NCBI RefSeq assembly: GCF_014697195.1
Contig: NZ_JACJRJ010000029.1
Span: forward strand, 18,055-82,054
Reading direction: 5' to 3'
DNA: 64,000 bases
DNA from: Cylindrospermum sp. FACHB-282
GTDB taxonomy: Bacteria > Cyanobacteriota > Cyanobacteriia > Cyanobacteriales > Nostocaceae
Below, piece by piece: positions 35,217 to 43,550 of the stretch (its first letter is position 1; the number at the start of each line of letters is the position of its first letter). The translations under genes and the position numbers were made by a program. Below the pieces are notes generated by a model that saw nothing but the letters and a program-made list of their open reading frames with translations, was not told where the DNA came from and ran no database searches.

Positions 35217-36719
35217 ATGAATATTTCGCAGAATTGTTTAGAACTAATTAAAAAATGGGAAGGACTCTTTTTAAATGCCTACTTAGACCCAGTTAATATT
35301 CCTACAATAGGTTATGGAACTATTCAATATCCCAATGGTAAAAAGGTGCGGCTGGGTGATCAAATAACAGAACAGCAAGCCAAAGCTTACCTGAAAGACG
35401 AATGTGATCAAAAAGCCGAAGAAGTCTCTAAATTAGTTAGCGGTATTTCACTGAACCAGAATCAATTTGATGCTCTTGTATCATTTTGCTATAACTTGGG
35501 TACAGGGGCATTAGCAGAAAGTACCCTGTTGAAAAAACTGAAAGCAAATGACTTTGTTGGTGCAGCGTCAGAGTTTGAGAGGTGGAATAAAGCTATAGTC
35601 AACGGTGAAAAAGTTGTATTTGCTGGTTTGACTAATCGCAGAAAAGACGAGCGAACACTGTTTGAGAAAAAAGACGGAGAAGCAATCCCTCTTAATGCTC
35701 CAATATCCCCCCAAGATCAGGTTACATGGTTGGAAGGATATCGGGACAATGATCAAAATGTTATTGTCGCTTGGAATGGCTCTGATGGTGTTAACAAACT
35801 TGTGGAAATTCTCACCCTATCCACCTTAGAAAAATCTGACCTAATTTCCGTATTGGAACAATATAAAAATGCGCGAAATTTTGTCTTTGCCCCTGCCACA
35901 AAGGTAATTCCTAGTGGAGAACGGGTTTTAGTTACTGCTAGAAAACCAACAATTCTCAAGGTAAGTAATCCACCAACTCTCAATACTCCGTTGTTAGTTC
36001 GTGGTGTTGAAGGTGATGATGTTAAAAAACTCCAAAACCGATTAAATGATCTTGGTTTTGATGCTGGTGAAGCTGATGGCATCTTTGGCAAAAAAACTGA
36101 AGAAGCAGTAGGAGAATTTCAGAAAAAGCAATCGATTACAGTTGATGGTAAAGTAGGAAGTAATACTTGGAGTAAATTATGGGGAATTGATGCACCTACT
36201 GTTTCTGTTCCCACTTCCACTGCTTCCAGTACTCCAGGTAAAAATTATCTCCGGCTGACTAAAACTCAGCGCAAAGATACCTATGGATGTTTCATTTTAA
36301 AGTTGGAGTATTTCAAAAATGGACAATTACAGGGTAGTATAGATGTCTGCTCTGGACAGCCTCACCGTCAATTGTTCGAGACGGGTAGAGAAAGCGTCCC
36401 CAATGCACAGCCATTACCAGAAGGAAAATGGTATATTGATAATATTCAGTGGGTAGGGGAAAAAGATAAGTATCGCGGAAGTTTTGGCGATGGTCTTGGC
36501 CCAGTAAAAATTCCTCTAAACTATGTCGAACCTGGCAAGACTAGACGCAGTGAAATACTTATTCATCTTGACTGGAACCGAGCAAATTCTCCAGGTACTA
36601 TCGGTTGCATCGGCGTTTATGGTATTGGCGATTTCCAGCAATTGGTAAGTTGGTTACGTGACACAGATCCCCGTGATTTATTTGTTGATTGGGAAAAAGG
36701 TACTTGTCCTCAACCATAA
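35217..36719 (+). CDS. Lysozyme (GH24) - PG-binding - L,D-transpeptidase-like fusion
   Basis: A 500-residue three-part cell-wall protein. Residues 1-150 are a phage-type GH24 endolysin: LIKKWEGLFLNAYLDPVNIPTIGYGT contains the catalytic Glu and Thr/Asp pattern, and FDALVSFCYNLGTGAL plus LTNRRKDERTLF the family ends. Residues about 255-325 are a PG_binding_1 domain (VEGDDVKKLQNRLNDLGFDAGEADGIFG). Residues about 345-500 look like a YkuD/DUF2778-type domain with HLDWNRANSPGTIGCIGV supplying the His and Cys of the active site. No signal peptide. The ATG at 35217 was chosen because TTGGAGGG lies 5 bases before it. Confidence 0.8.
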   Translation: MNISQNCLELIKKWEGLFLNAYLDPVNIPTIGYGTIQYPNGKKVRLGDQITEQQAKAYLKDECDQKAEEVSKLVSGISLNQNQFDALVSFCYNLGTGALAESTLLKKLKANDFVGAASEFERWNKAIVNGEKVVFAGLTNRRKDERTLFEKKDGEAIPLNAPISPQDQVTWLEGYRDNDQNVIVAWNGSDGVNKLVEILTLSTLEKSDLISVLEQYKNARNFVFAPATKVIPSGERVLVTARKPTILKVSNPPTLNTPLLVRGVEGDDVKKLQNRLNDLGFDAGEADGIFGKKTEEAVGEFQKKQSITVDGKVGSNTWSKLWGIDAPTVSVPTSTASSTPGKNYLRLTKTQRKDTYGCFILKLEYFKNGQLQGSIDVCSGQPHRQLFETGRESVPNAQPLPEGKWYIDNIQWVGEKDKYRGSFGDGLGPVKIPLNYVEPGKTRRSEILIHLDWNRANSPGTIGCIGVYGIGDFQQLVSWLRDTDPRDLFVDWEKGTCPQP

Positions 36720-36785
36720 TTCTCCCTGTGTCTATTTGGTTTGTAAAATTATAGGACTCATATTTGATTTTTGAAATACACGTAG

Positions 36786-36889
36786 TGGCGTGACAAGGCT
36801 AAAATAGTGCAATCGATTTTCGGTCTTTGTTCTTGTTCAATCAAGTTTCGAGCATTTTTCTAAAGCAACATTTAAGGCGTGTCACGCCA
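36786..36889. mobile_element. 104-bp MITE, copy B2, with GTAG target duplication
   Basis: The inverted ends are TGGCGTGACA / TGTCACGCCA, and GTAG flanks both sides (36782-36785, 36890-36893). It differs from copy B1 at 9414-9517 by three bases. Confidence 0.88.
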
Positions 36890-36893
36890 GTAG

Positions 36894-37019
36894 TAGCGTG
36901 TCAAGACTAAATTTGTGCATTGGCAAACTCTTGTGGGATGGGCATCTTGCCCGTCCAGTGCAGGCAAGATGCCTACACCACAAGAAAATTTTTTGCAACC
37001 TTTTAGGCTTGCCACGCCA
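36894..37019. mobile_element. 126-bp MITE of the same end type, directly adjacent
   Basis: The ends TAGCGTGTCAAGACT and (minus strand) TGGCGTGGCAAGCCT match the B-family ends, but the interior is different and contains a long hairpin GGGCATCTTGCC / GGCAAGATGCC. GTAG flanks it on both sides (36890-36893, 37020-37023), so it inserted at a site already duplicated by, or shared with, copy B2. Confidence 0.8.
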
Positions 37020-37100
37020 GTAGGGTGTGTTATGCCATAGGCTAACGCACCAAAACTTTCGGATGGTGCGTTAGGTCAGCCGTAACACAACACACCCTAC
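37020..37100. repeat. Palindromic dispersed repeat
   Basis: GTAGGGTGTGTTATG on the left and CACAACACACCCTAC on the right are inverted, with an inner pair GCTAACGCACC / GGTGCGTTAGG. Typical of cyanobacterial genome palindromes. Part of a repeat cluster filling 36780-37232. Confidence 0.7.
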
Positions 37101-37142
37101 ATCTACTTAGATTTTTTCAAAAATCAAATCGGATTGCTATAT

Positions 37143-37232
37143 AGGACTTACCCATTGAGAAAAAACGGTAAATATGGGTATCTGAAAGTCCTATAGGTTG
37201 TGCGTTAGGGAACGCACACTACGGGTAGGATG
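37143..37232. repeat. Dispersed repeat A, copy 2, uninterrupted
   Basis: It begins AGGACTTACCCATTG and contains GTGCGTTAGGGAACGCAC and CTACGGGTAGGATG. It is the uninterrupted form of the repeat split by a MITE at 9337-9532; the empty target CTAC is at 37219-37222. Confidence 0.85.
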
Positions 37233-37254
37233 CATGAATTTAGGTGTAGAGACG

Positions 37255-39249
37255 TTAACCTAGATTTTTTCGCAATTGTACAGTTCTTGGTGTTAATGTT
37301 GGGAAAATATAAGGAATTAAATACTCTCCTTGAGGAATTTGGGGGTTAGTATGATGATTTCTAACTTCATAACCCATGCTACGCAAAGACTGAAGGTAGG
37401 AAAATATATTTTCTGTCTTTACTCCCCATAGCAAAGACAAATTTTGAGCAGAGAGTTGATTTGCCACTCCTATCCCCCTAACGACACATTGAACAACAAG
37501 CCAGAAAAGATTTATTTGTAATCCAGGAGAAAAAGTCATCACCCCATGAAAGCGAGGATTATATTGATAATAGCCTGACAACTGTACTAAGTCTGCCATA
37601 CCAGTTATATCGAGAATCTTTTCCTCAAAAGCTTTCCATAATGCTGTAAATAAATGGGGGTTTAACTCGTTAGCACATAACTTGACTTTGTCTGTCTCTA
37701 TTACCCAATTTTCGTTACCCAAAGTGGGAAACACGTCAAGCACAAATTTATTTTCTTCTGTCAAGATATCACTAGTTTGTGCTGTAATCATCCAGCAAGA
37801 TGTATTTAGTTCGTATGTTAGATTTATTTTGATGCTGTGATCAGATTTGTTTTTACTCCAGCCAAAATCTGAGGATAAAAATCGTACTTCTTTCCCTGTA
37901 ATTATTTGAATATTTGATGATTTATTTTTAATATATAAAAGAGCAATTGCTTCTGAGCTTTTTTGGGCGTATATTTTGGTTAGCTGTCGTTTACGCTGCC
38001 TAAATCCTAATTGCTTGTTGGGACTCATGTATTGCATGGGAAATGGTAGGGCCACACCCATAATTTGATCCAAAATACTCAAAGCCAAAATTCTACCAAG
38101 TTGGGGTGGTACTGAATTACCAATCTGTTGAATACAGGCTTGATCATTCCCGACAATTTCATAAGCATCAGGAATTGTTTGTAACCGCTTTAATTCAGCA
38201 ATTGTAAATCTGCGGTTTTCCCAACTGAAAGGGCCTGTATATTGTCCCCCCTGTGCTTTAATTGTTCGTACTGGACTATGGGGATCAGCTTTGTAGAGAA
38301 AGTCTGAAAATTTGGAACGCCAGCTAAACACTGGGTGAGGGTGTCCCATTTCTGTTGTGTAAAAGCTGTAATTTAGTCCTGGTGGTATGTCTGTCAGCAA
38401 ATGACCGTAGCGACCAGTAAGTCCGGGTTCTGTGTGGGATTTATCAACTCCTGTAACGGCTTCTTTGGCTGTGTAAAAAGGTTCTTTTCCAGGGGAGTCA
38501 GGCCCGTGAGTGGGGTAGGGAAAAAGATAATTCCCTGTTTTCACTCCCACAATAAATAAACGTTCTCTATGCTGGGGTACACCATAATCCGCAGCATCTA
38601 GCAACCGAAAATGAATTGTATAACCGGCTTGTTTAAAGGCATTTTGGATTTCTTGCCAGTCTTCTCCTTTTTGTGCTCCGGTAATTCCATAGACGTTCTC
38701 GAAGAGGAAGCCTTTTGGCTGTAGTGTTTTTAGTAGCCGTACATACTCTTGAAAGAGTGTCCCGCGAGTATCTTTAGTTCCGGCTACTCCAGCGGCCCGG
38801 CGACCGGCTGCTGAGAAACTTTGGCAAGGTGGCCCACCAATGATGAAATCAACTTTTAAATCAGGACTGGGGAAAAATTTGCGAATATCAATGCAGATTG
38901 GTTGAGAATTTTCTAGCCATTGCCCTGTTTGTGAGTTTTTTTCTAGGGTCTGGATGTACTTAGGTTCTAGTTCTACCATTTGAACTATATCAAAGCCTGC
39001 ATCATGAAATGCAATATCCAGTCCACCACCCCCAGAAAACAAGCTGAGGGTTTTTATGGGACTATGACTTTGTTGATTTAGCCTGTAACGGAGAGATAAG
39101 CCAAATTGATCGCACCATGCCGCACCACGATTTATTCCTAGAAATGTTAATATTTTTTGGAACCAAGTAATTTGATCAATGTCGGCGTTTGGTAGATTTA
39201 AAGGCAGGGACAGTTGTTGCATACTGACTTTTGAGCTTAACTCTCCCAT
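37255..39249 (-). CDS. DNA (cytosine-5) methyltransferase with C-terminal extension
   Basis: A 664-residue C5-cytosine methyltransferase. Motif I is LSLFSGGGGLDIAFHDAGF (68-86), motif IV GGPPCQSFS with the catalytic Cys at about 142, ENV at 184, QHRERLFIVG at 226 and QIGNSVPP at 375. The target-recognition region lies at about 240-345. After about 400 comes a 260-residue extension of unknown fold, not found in small Dcm enzymes. No restriction endonuclease gene is adjacent, so it looks like an orphan (solitary) methylase. It starts 17 bp after the murG stop on the same strand and may be cotranscribed. Recognition sequence cannot be read from sequence. Confidence 0.9.
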   Translation of the reverse strand: MGELSSKVSMQQLSLPLNLPNADIDQITWFQKILTFLGINRGAAWCDQFGLSLRYRLNQQSHSPIKTLSLFSGGGGLDIAFHDAGFDIVQMVELEPKYIQTLEKNSQTGQWLENSQPICIDIRKFFPSPDLKVDFIIGGPPCQSFSAAGRRAAGVAGTKDTRGTLFQEYVRLLKTLQPKGFLFENVYGITGAQKGEDWQEIQNAFKQAGYTIHFRLLDAADYGVPQHRERLFIVGVKTGNYLFPYPTHGPDSPGKEPFYTAKEAVTGVDKSHTEPGLTGRYGHLLTDIPPGLNYSFYTTEMGHPHPVFSWRSKFSDFLYKADPHSPVRTIKAQGGQYTGPFSWENRRFTIAELKRLQTIPDAYEIVGNDQACIQQIGNSVPPQLGRILALSILDQIMGVALPFPMQYMSPNKQLGFRQRKRQLTKIYAQKSSEAIALLYIKNKSSNIQIITGKEVRFLSSDFGWSKNKSDHSIKINLTYELNTSCWMITAQTSDILTEENKFVLDVFPTLGNENWVIETDKVKLCANELNPHLFTALWKAFEEKILDITGMADLVQLSGYYQYNPRFHGVMTFSPGLQINLFWLVVQCVVRGIGVANQLSAQNLSLLWGVKTENIFSYLQSLRSMGYEVRNHHTNPQIPQGEYLIPYIFPTLTPRTVQLRKNLG

Positions 39250-39266
39250 AATAAAGTTTTGAGGTG

Positions 39267-40340
39267 TTATGTCTCCACCACCTCACGCACCAAAGAAGCC
39301 AACTTCTCAGCACTATCGGGAACTGCGATCGCCTTTGCTAATTCTGCCATTTTCGCCAATTCTGCTGGTGAGAGCAACAAACTCAAAACCTGATTTTGCA
39401 ATATCTCCGCCGTCAATTCTGATTGCTTAAAAGTTAAGGCCGCACCAGCCTTGGTAAACACGTCTGCATTGTAAGATTGATGATCTTCCGCCGCAAAGGG
39501 GTAAGGAATCAAAATCGCTGGAGTACCACACACGGCCAATTCTGTTAAACTGCCGGCGCCAGAACGACTAATTGCTAAATTTGCTCGTCGCAATAATGGT
39601 GCCATATCGTTGTAAAACGGTAAGGCGATATAGTGGGGATGTTGCAAACTGTCGGCTTCTGGGTCTTGATCGCCTGTTAAATGCACTACATAAGCACCAG
39701 CGGCAAACCAGCTTGGTGCAGCTTGGCGGACTAATTTATTGATCCCCACAGCGCCTTGACTGCCACCAAAAACGACAATTAAGGGAACACCATCAGGAAT
39801 TGCTAAATCTAGGGTTGTATGAATTTCCTCATCTAGGAATTGCGATCGCACAGGAGTACCCACGCAAACACTTTTAGCACGGGGCAAATATTGAGAAGCC
39901 ACGGCAAATCCTACCGCCACCATGGTACACCAAGGGCCAAAAAAGCGCGTTACCTTACCTGGTAAGGCGTTGGATTCATGGAAAACTACGGGTAAGCCGA
40001 GGGAACGCGCCGCAATTACAGCAGGCCCAGCGATATAACCCCCTGTGGTGAACACCCCTTGAAATTTCCCCTGTTTCAGGAGTCGTCTCACATCTAAAAC
40101 CGAACCTATAAGTTTAGCCAAAATCCCCAGGGAGGAAAACCCAAACCCTTGCTGAAACCCTTCAACTGCAATAGTATGCAAAGGATACTGTTTGGGGACA
40201 AGCTGAGTTTCTAGCCGATTGGGAACCCCCAGCCATTCAATTTCATATTCTGGCAGTTTTTGTGCCAGTGCGATCGCCGGAAACAAGTGTCCACCAGTCC
40301 CACTGGCCGCTATTAATAATCGTATTGGTTCATTTGCCAT
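39267..40340 (-). CDS. murG: MurG, lipid II synthase (UDP-GlcNAc transferase)
   Basis: A 357-residue GT-B glycosyltransferase that adds GlcNAc to lipid I to make lipid II on the inner face of the cytoplasmic membrane. Visible are the N-terminal loop ASGTGGHLFPAIALAQ (10-25), FHESNALPGKVTRFF (about 118-132), and the C-domain motifs VVFGGSQGAVGINKLV and LAISRSGAGSLTELAVCGTPAILIPYPFAAEDHQ, which bind UDP-GlcNAc. Length is normal. It is the upstream member of a pair with the methyltransferase gene; other mur genes are absent. Confidence 0.95.
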   Translation of the reverse strand: MANEPIRLLIAASGTGGHLFPAIALAQKLPEYEIEWLGVPNRLETQLVPKQYPLHTIAVEGFQQGFGFSSLGILAKLIGSVLDVRRLLKQGKFQGVFTTGGYIAGPAVIAARSLGLPVVFHESNALPGKVTRFFGPWCTMVAVGFAVASQYLPRAKSVCVGTPVRSQFLDEEIHTTLDLAIPDGVPLIVVFGGSQGAVGINKLVRQAAPSWFAAGAYVVHLTGDQDPEADSLQHPHYIALPFYNDMAPLLRRANLAISRSGAGSLTELAVCGTPAILIPYPFAAEDHQSYNADVFTKAGAALTFKQSELTAEILQNQVLSLLLSPAELAKMAELAKAIAVPDSAEKLASLVREVVET

Positions 40341-40423
40341 TGAAGCTATACCATTTAGCGTCTAGCTTAACTAAGATAAAGCAATTTCCTCGACTTCTCT
40401 AATCAAATCCGTAAACTCTGACA

Positions 40424-41314
40424 ATGACTCACATGATTGGCTTATTACTGAAACACCACAACAGACACCCCTCCACCATTTCACGCAGCTTATTCCTACT
40501 GACGTTTGGTTTCATCAGTAGTTGGCAATCTGCTCAAGCCATTACACCACAACAATTCCCACTCTCTGGCAGTATACCTGCAAGAGTTACTCCTCATACC
40601 AGACTACCCCAACAACTCAGTGCCGCCGAAAATCCACCCCCGGAACTCAAAAACCTGTTGACGCAAGTTGACGCCGCGGCCAGTCGCGCGGATGTTAAAG
40701 GGTTGATACAGTTCTACGGCTCCAATTTCACTCATGGGGATGGATTAAACCGCCAGACTCTCGAAACAGCCTTGACGTCACTCTGGCAACGATACCCTAA
40801 ATTGCGCTACACAACACAGTTGCAATCCTGGAAATCTGAAGGTAACAGCATGATTGCGGAAACAGTCACTAAGATCACTGGCTCACCTTCTGCTAACAGT
40901 AATAATTTAGCTCTCAATGCCACGATTACATCACGCCAGCGCATTACAGGTGGAAAAATCGTTAATCAAGAGATTTTATCAGAACGCACTCTAGTTACCT
41001 CCGGTAGCAAGCCACCACAAGTTAATTTTATTGTTCCCCAGCAAGTAAAAGTCGGTCAGAAATATAATTTTGATGCCATTGTTCAAGAGCCACTGGGTGA
41101 TGAATTTCTGCTGGGAGGGGCCCTCCAAGAACCCATACTTCCAGACAAATATCTTTCGCCCACACCCGTGGATTTGGAATTACTGACTTCTGGCGGACTT
41201 TTTAAAGTGGCAAATGCACCTTCAACTCCTGGTAGTCAATGGATTTCTGCGGTAATCCTGCGGGGTGATGGCATGACAATGATCACCCAGCGTCTACAAG
41301 TTGTCAAGAAGTAG
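40424..41314 (+). CDS. Exported protein with NTF2-like domain
   Basis: A 296-residue protein with a signal peptide (about 14-39, ending AQA). The NTF2/SnoaL-like fold is suggested at about 85-190 (LLTQVDAAASRADVKGLIQFYGSNFTHGDGLNRQTLETALTSLWQRYPKLRYTTQLQSWKSEGNSMIAETVTKITG), followed by a beta-rich C-terminal region (about 200-296). Function unknown; a periplasmic binding or sensing role is possible. Divergent from murG. Confidence 0.6.
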   Translation: MTHMIGLLLKHHNRHPSTISRSLFLLTFGFISSWQSAQAITPQQFPLSGSIPARVTPHTRLPQQLSAAENPPPELKNLLTQVDAAASRADVKGLIQFYGSNFTHGDGLNRQTLETALTSLWQRYPKLRYTTQLQSWKSEGNSMIAETVTKITGSPSANSNNLALNATITSRQRITGGKIVNQEILSERTLVTSGSKPPQVNFIVPQQVKVGQKYNFDAIVQEPLGDEFLLGGALQEPILPDKYLSPTPVDLELLTSGGLFKVANAPSTPGSQWISAVILRGDGMTMITQRLQVVKK

Positions 41315-41384
41315 TGAGTTGGTTATTGGCCATTGGTTCGGAATTATTGGAAAATGACTCTGGACTATTGACTTTTAACACACA

Positions 41385-42158
41385 ATGATTTCTTTAGAAA
41401 ATCAAATCGTTTTAATTACTGGCGCAAGTAGTGGTATTGGTGCTGCTTGCGCTAGGATTTTTGCTCGTGGGGGTGCAAAGCTGATTTTAGCAGCGCGGCG
41501 GTGGGAACGTTTGCAGCAGTTAGCTAATGAACTGAACCAACTGTTTGGCGGAGAAATTCATCTATTACAGCTTGATGTACGCGATCGCTCTGCTGTGGAA
41601 TCTGCCATCTCTACTTTACCCCCAGACTGGTCTGACATTGACATTCTGATTAACAACGCTGGTCTGAGTCGCGGTTTAGACAAGTTGCACACAGGGGATT
41701 TTCAGGACTGGGAAGATATGATTGATACTAATATTAAAGGTTTGCTTTACCTTAGCCGCTATGTTGTGCCTGGAATGGTAAATCGTAGTCGCGGTCATGT
41801 CATCAATCTGGGTTCGATAGCCGGACATCAAACCTATCCCGGTGGTAACGTCTACTGTGGCACAAAAGCCGCAGTTAGAGCAATTTCTGAAGGCTTAAAA
41901 CAAGATTTGTTGGGAACCCCTGTGCGGGTGACTTCCGTTGATCCTGGGATGGTAGAAACGGAATTTAGCGAAGTCCGCTTTCATGGCGATACTCAACGTG
42001 CAGCGCGGGTTTATCAAGGTGTCACCCCCCTGACTCCCGATGATGTTGCTGATGTGATCTTTTTCTGCGCCACGCGATCGCCTCATGTCAATATTAACGA
42101 AGTCGTCCTGATGCCAGTAGATCAGGCTAGCGCCACATTGGTCAATCGGCGAATATAA
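41385..42158 (+). CDS. Short-chain dehydrogenase/reductase (YdfG-like)
   Basis: A 257-residue classical SDR. The Rossmann motif is TGASSGIGAA (13-22), NNAG at about 91, the catalytic Ser in LGSIAGH, and the YxxxK pair YCGTKAAVRA. The pattern resembles E. coli YdfG, which oxidises 3-hydroxy acids and serine with NADP. ATG starts 8 residues before TGAS. Substrate is inferred only at family level. Confidence 0.9.
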   Translation: MISLENQIVLITGASSGIGAACARIFARGGAKLILAARRWERLQQLANELNQLFGGEIHLLQLDVRDRSAVESAISTLPPDWSDIDILINNAGLSRGLDKLHTGDFQDWEDMIDTNIKGLLYLSRYVVPGMVNRSRGHVINLGSIAGHQTYPGGNVYCGTKAAVRAISEGLKQDLLGTPVRVTSVDPGMVETEFSEVRFHGDTQRAARVYQGVTPLTPDDVADVIFFCATRSPHVNINEVVLMPVDQASATLVNRRI

Positions 42159-42763
42159 AATAAACCTAGGCAGAATACGGCCAACACTGAAAAAACTGGA
42201 GTGACGGTACTCACAGCCATTAACACAGCAAAAGTTCTGACAATTGTCTGCTTAGTGGCTTTTGCTTTCGTCTTCGCGCCCGCTTGATTCCGTTTATTTG
42301 GTAATCACTTTTGGTGCGTGTAGTATTGTAGTAGATAATTCATCTATCCAAAGAGATATCTTTGAAAGTCGCAGGTGGTGCAACATCTGCGATTTATGCT
42401 CAGAGTTAGTTGCAACTCATAATCATTTCAAGTATGATTTATTTGAGTAGATTGGATGAACAACCCGATAAATGAAAAGCTTGGCCAGCAGCTACACTGC
42501 AACCTAGGCGATCGCTAAAATTGAAATTCTAGAAGCATGGCTTGCTAAAGTCATCAGTCCTAAGAAGTAAGTAGTCGTACACCATTAGTTTTTAGTCTCC
42601 AAAGCAAGTTACCACAAAATGATTAATCTCAACTACCCAGATGCTAAAGAAATTGATTTAATTAAAAATCAGCCAGATTATGCAGCAAATAAATTAATTT
42701 GTTAATGGGTAAATGGCATTTACCACCCAACAGAAAATCTGATGATCAACAGCAGAAAAAACA
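42159..42763. other. Gene-poor stretch with scattered fragments
   Basis: About 600 bases. On the minus strand 42130-42290 there is an open frame with a hydrophobic stretch (TFAVLMAVSTVTPVFSVLAVF) but no start codon, and on the plus strand a 28-residue frame starting at 42619 (MINLNYPDAKEIDL). Both look like debris of old genes; neither is called. One HIP1-type GCGATCGC lies at about 42510. Confidence 0.4.
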
Positions 42764-43480
42764 ATGAGTAACACACAAAAAAATGCAGTAGTCACTGGTG
42801 GAAATCGTGGTTTAGGATTTGAAACATCTCGCCAATTAGCTAAACAGGGATATCAGGTAATTCTCACCAGTCGGGATGAAGAAAAAGGCAAAGCAGCGGC
42901 TATTCAGTTACAAAACGAAGGATTAGATGTCATCTTTCATCCCCTAGATGTTAATAGTCAAGAAAGTAGTCAGCAATTAGCCCAATTCATCCGCCAGCAG
43001 TTTGGTAGACTCGATGTCTTGGTGAATAATGCAGGTATATATCTTGAGGTCAGAGGAGGAGACAATAGCATATTTAATGCTAAAATTGACAGTCTGAAAC
43101 AAACACTAGAAACCAATGTTTACGGCGTTTTGCGAGTGACTCAGGCATTAATTCCATTAATGAAACAACAGAATTACGGAAGAATAGTCAATGTTTCTTC
43201 TGGCATGGGGCAGTTGACTGATATGCAGAGTGGTGCCCCTGGATATCGGATTTCTAAAACGGCTTTGAATGCCCTAACGCGGATTATTGCCAGCGAATTA
43301 CAAGACACGAATATTTTAGTTAACTCCGTTTGCCCCGGTTGGGTAAAAACCGATATGGGCGGTTCAGAGGCACCGCGAACTCCAGAACAAGGAGTTGATA
43401 CAATTGTGTGGCTAGCAACACTTCCTGATGGGAGTGCTACTGGTGGATTTTTCCGCGATCGCCAGCCAATTGATTGGTAA
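42764..43480 (+). CDS. Short-chain dehydrogenase/reductase (carbonyl-reductase type)
   Basis: A 238-residue classical SDR: TGGNRGLGFE (11-20), DVNSQESSQQL, VNNAGIYLE, VSSGMGQLTD with the catalytic Ser, and YRISKTALNALT with Tyr and Lys. The C-terminal CPGWVKTDMGG is typical of carbonyl reductase-like SDRs. Ends GFFRDRQPIDW. Followed 70 bp downstream by the oligopeptidase gene, possibly in one transcript. Confidence 0.9.
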   Translation: MSNTQKNAVVTGGNRGLGFETSRQLAKQGYQVILTSRDEEKGKAAAIQLQNEGLDVIFHPLDVNSQESSQQLAQFIRQQFGRLDVLVNNAGIYLEVRGGDNSIFNAKIDSLKQTLETNVYGVLRVTQALIPLMKQQNYGRIVNVSSGMGQLTDMQSGAPGYRISKTALNALTRIIASELQDTNILVNSVCPGWVKTDMGGSEAPRTPEQGVDTIVWLATLPDGSATGGFFRDRQPIDW

Positions 43481-43550
43481 AGCCACATTAAAAAGATATA
43501 TAAATAAAAATCATCGTTCCCGTCTATTTATCGGCTACCGACACAAAATC

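Noticed and set aside
42130..42290. Minus-strand hydrophobic frame after the SDR gene
   Set aside because: No start codon in the open part, and it overlaps the SDR 3' end; it could be debris but cannot be called.
43428..43550. Upstream extension of the M3 oligopeptidase
   Set aside because: The extra 41 residues overlap the SDR gene in another frame and lie before the conserved N-terminus of the family.
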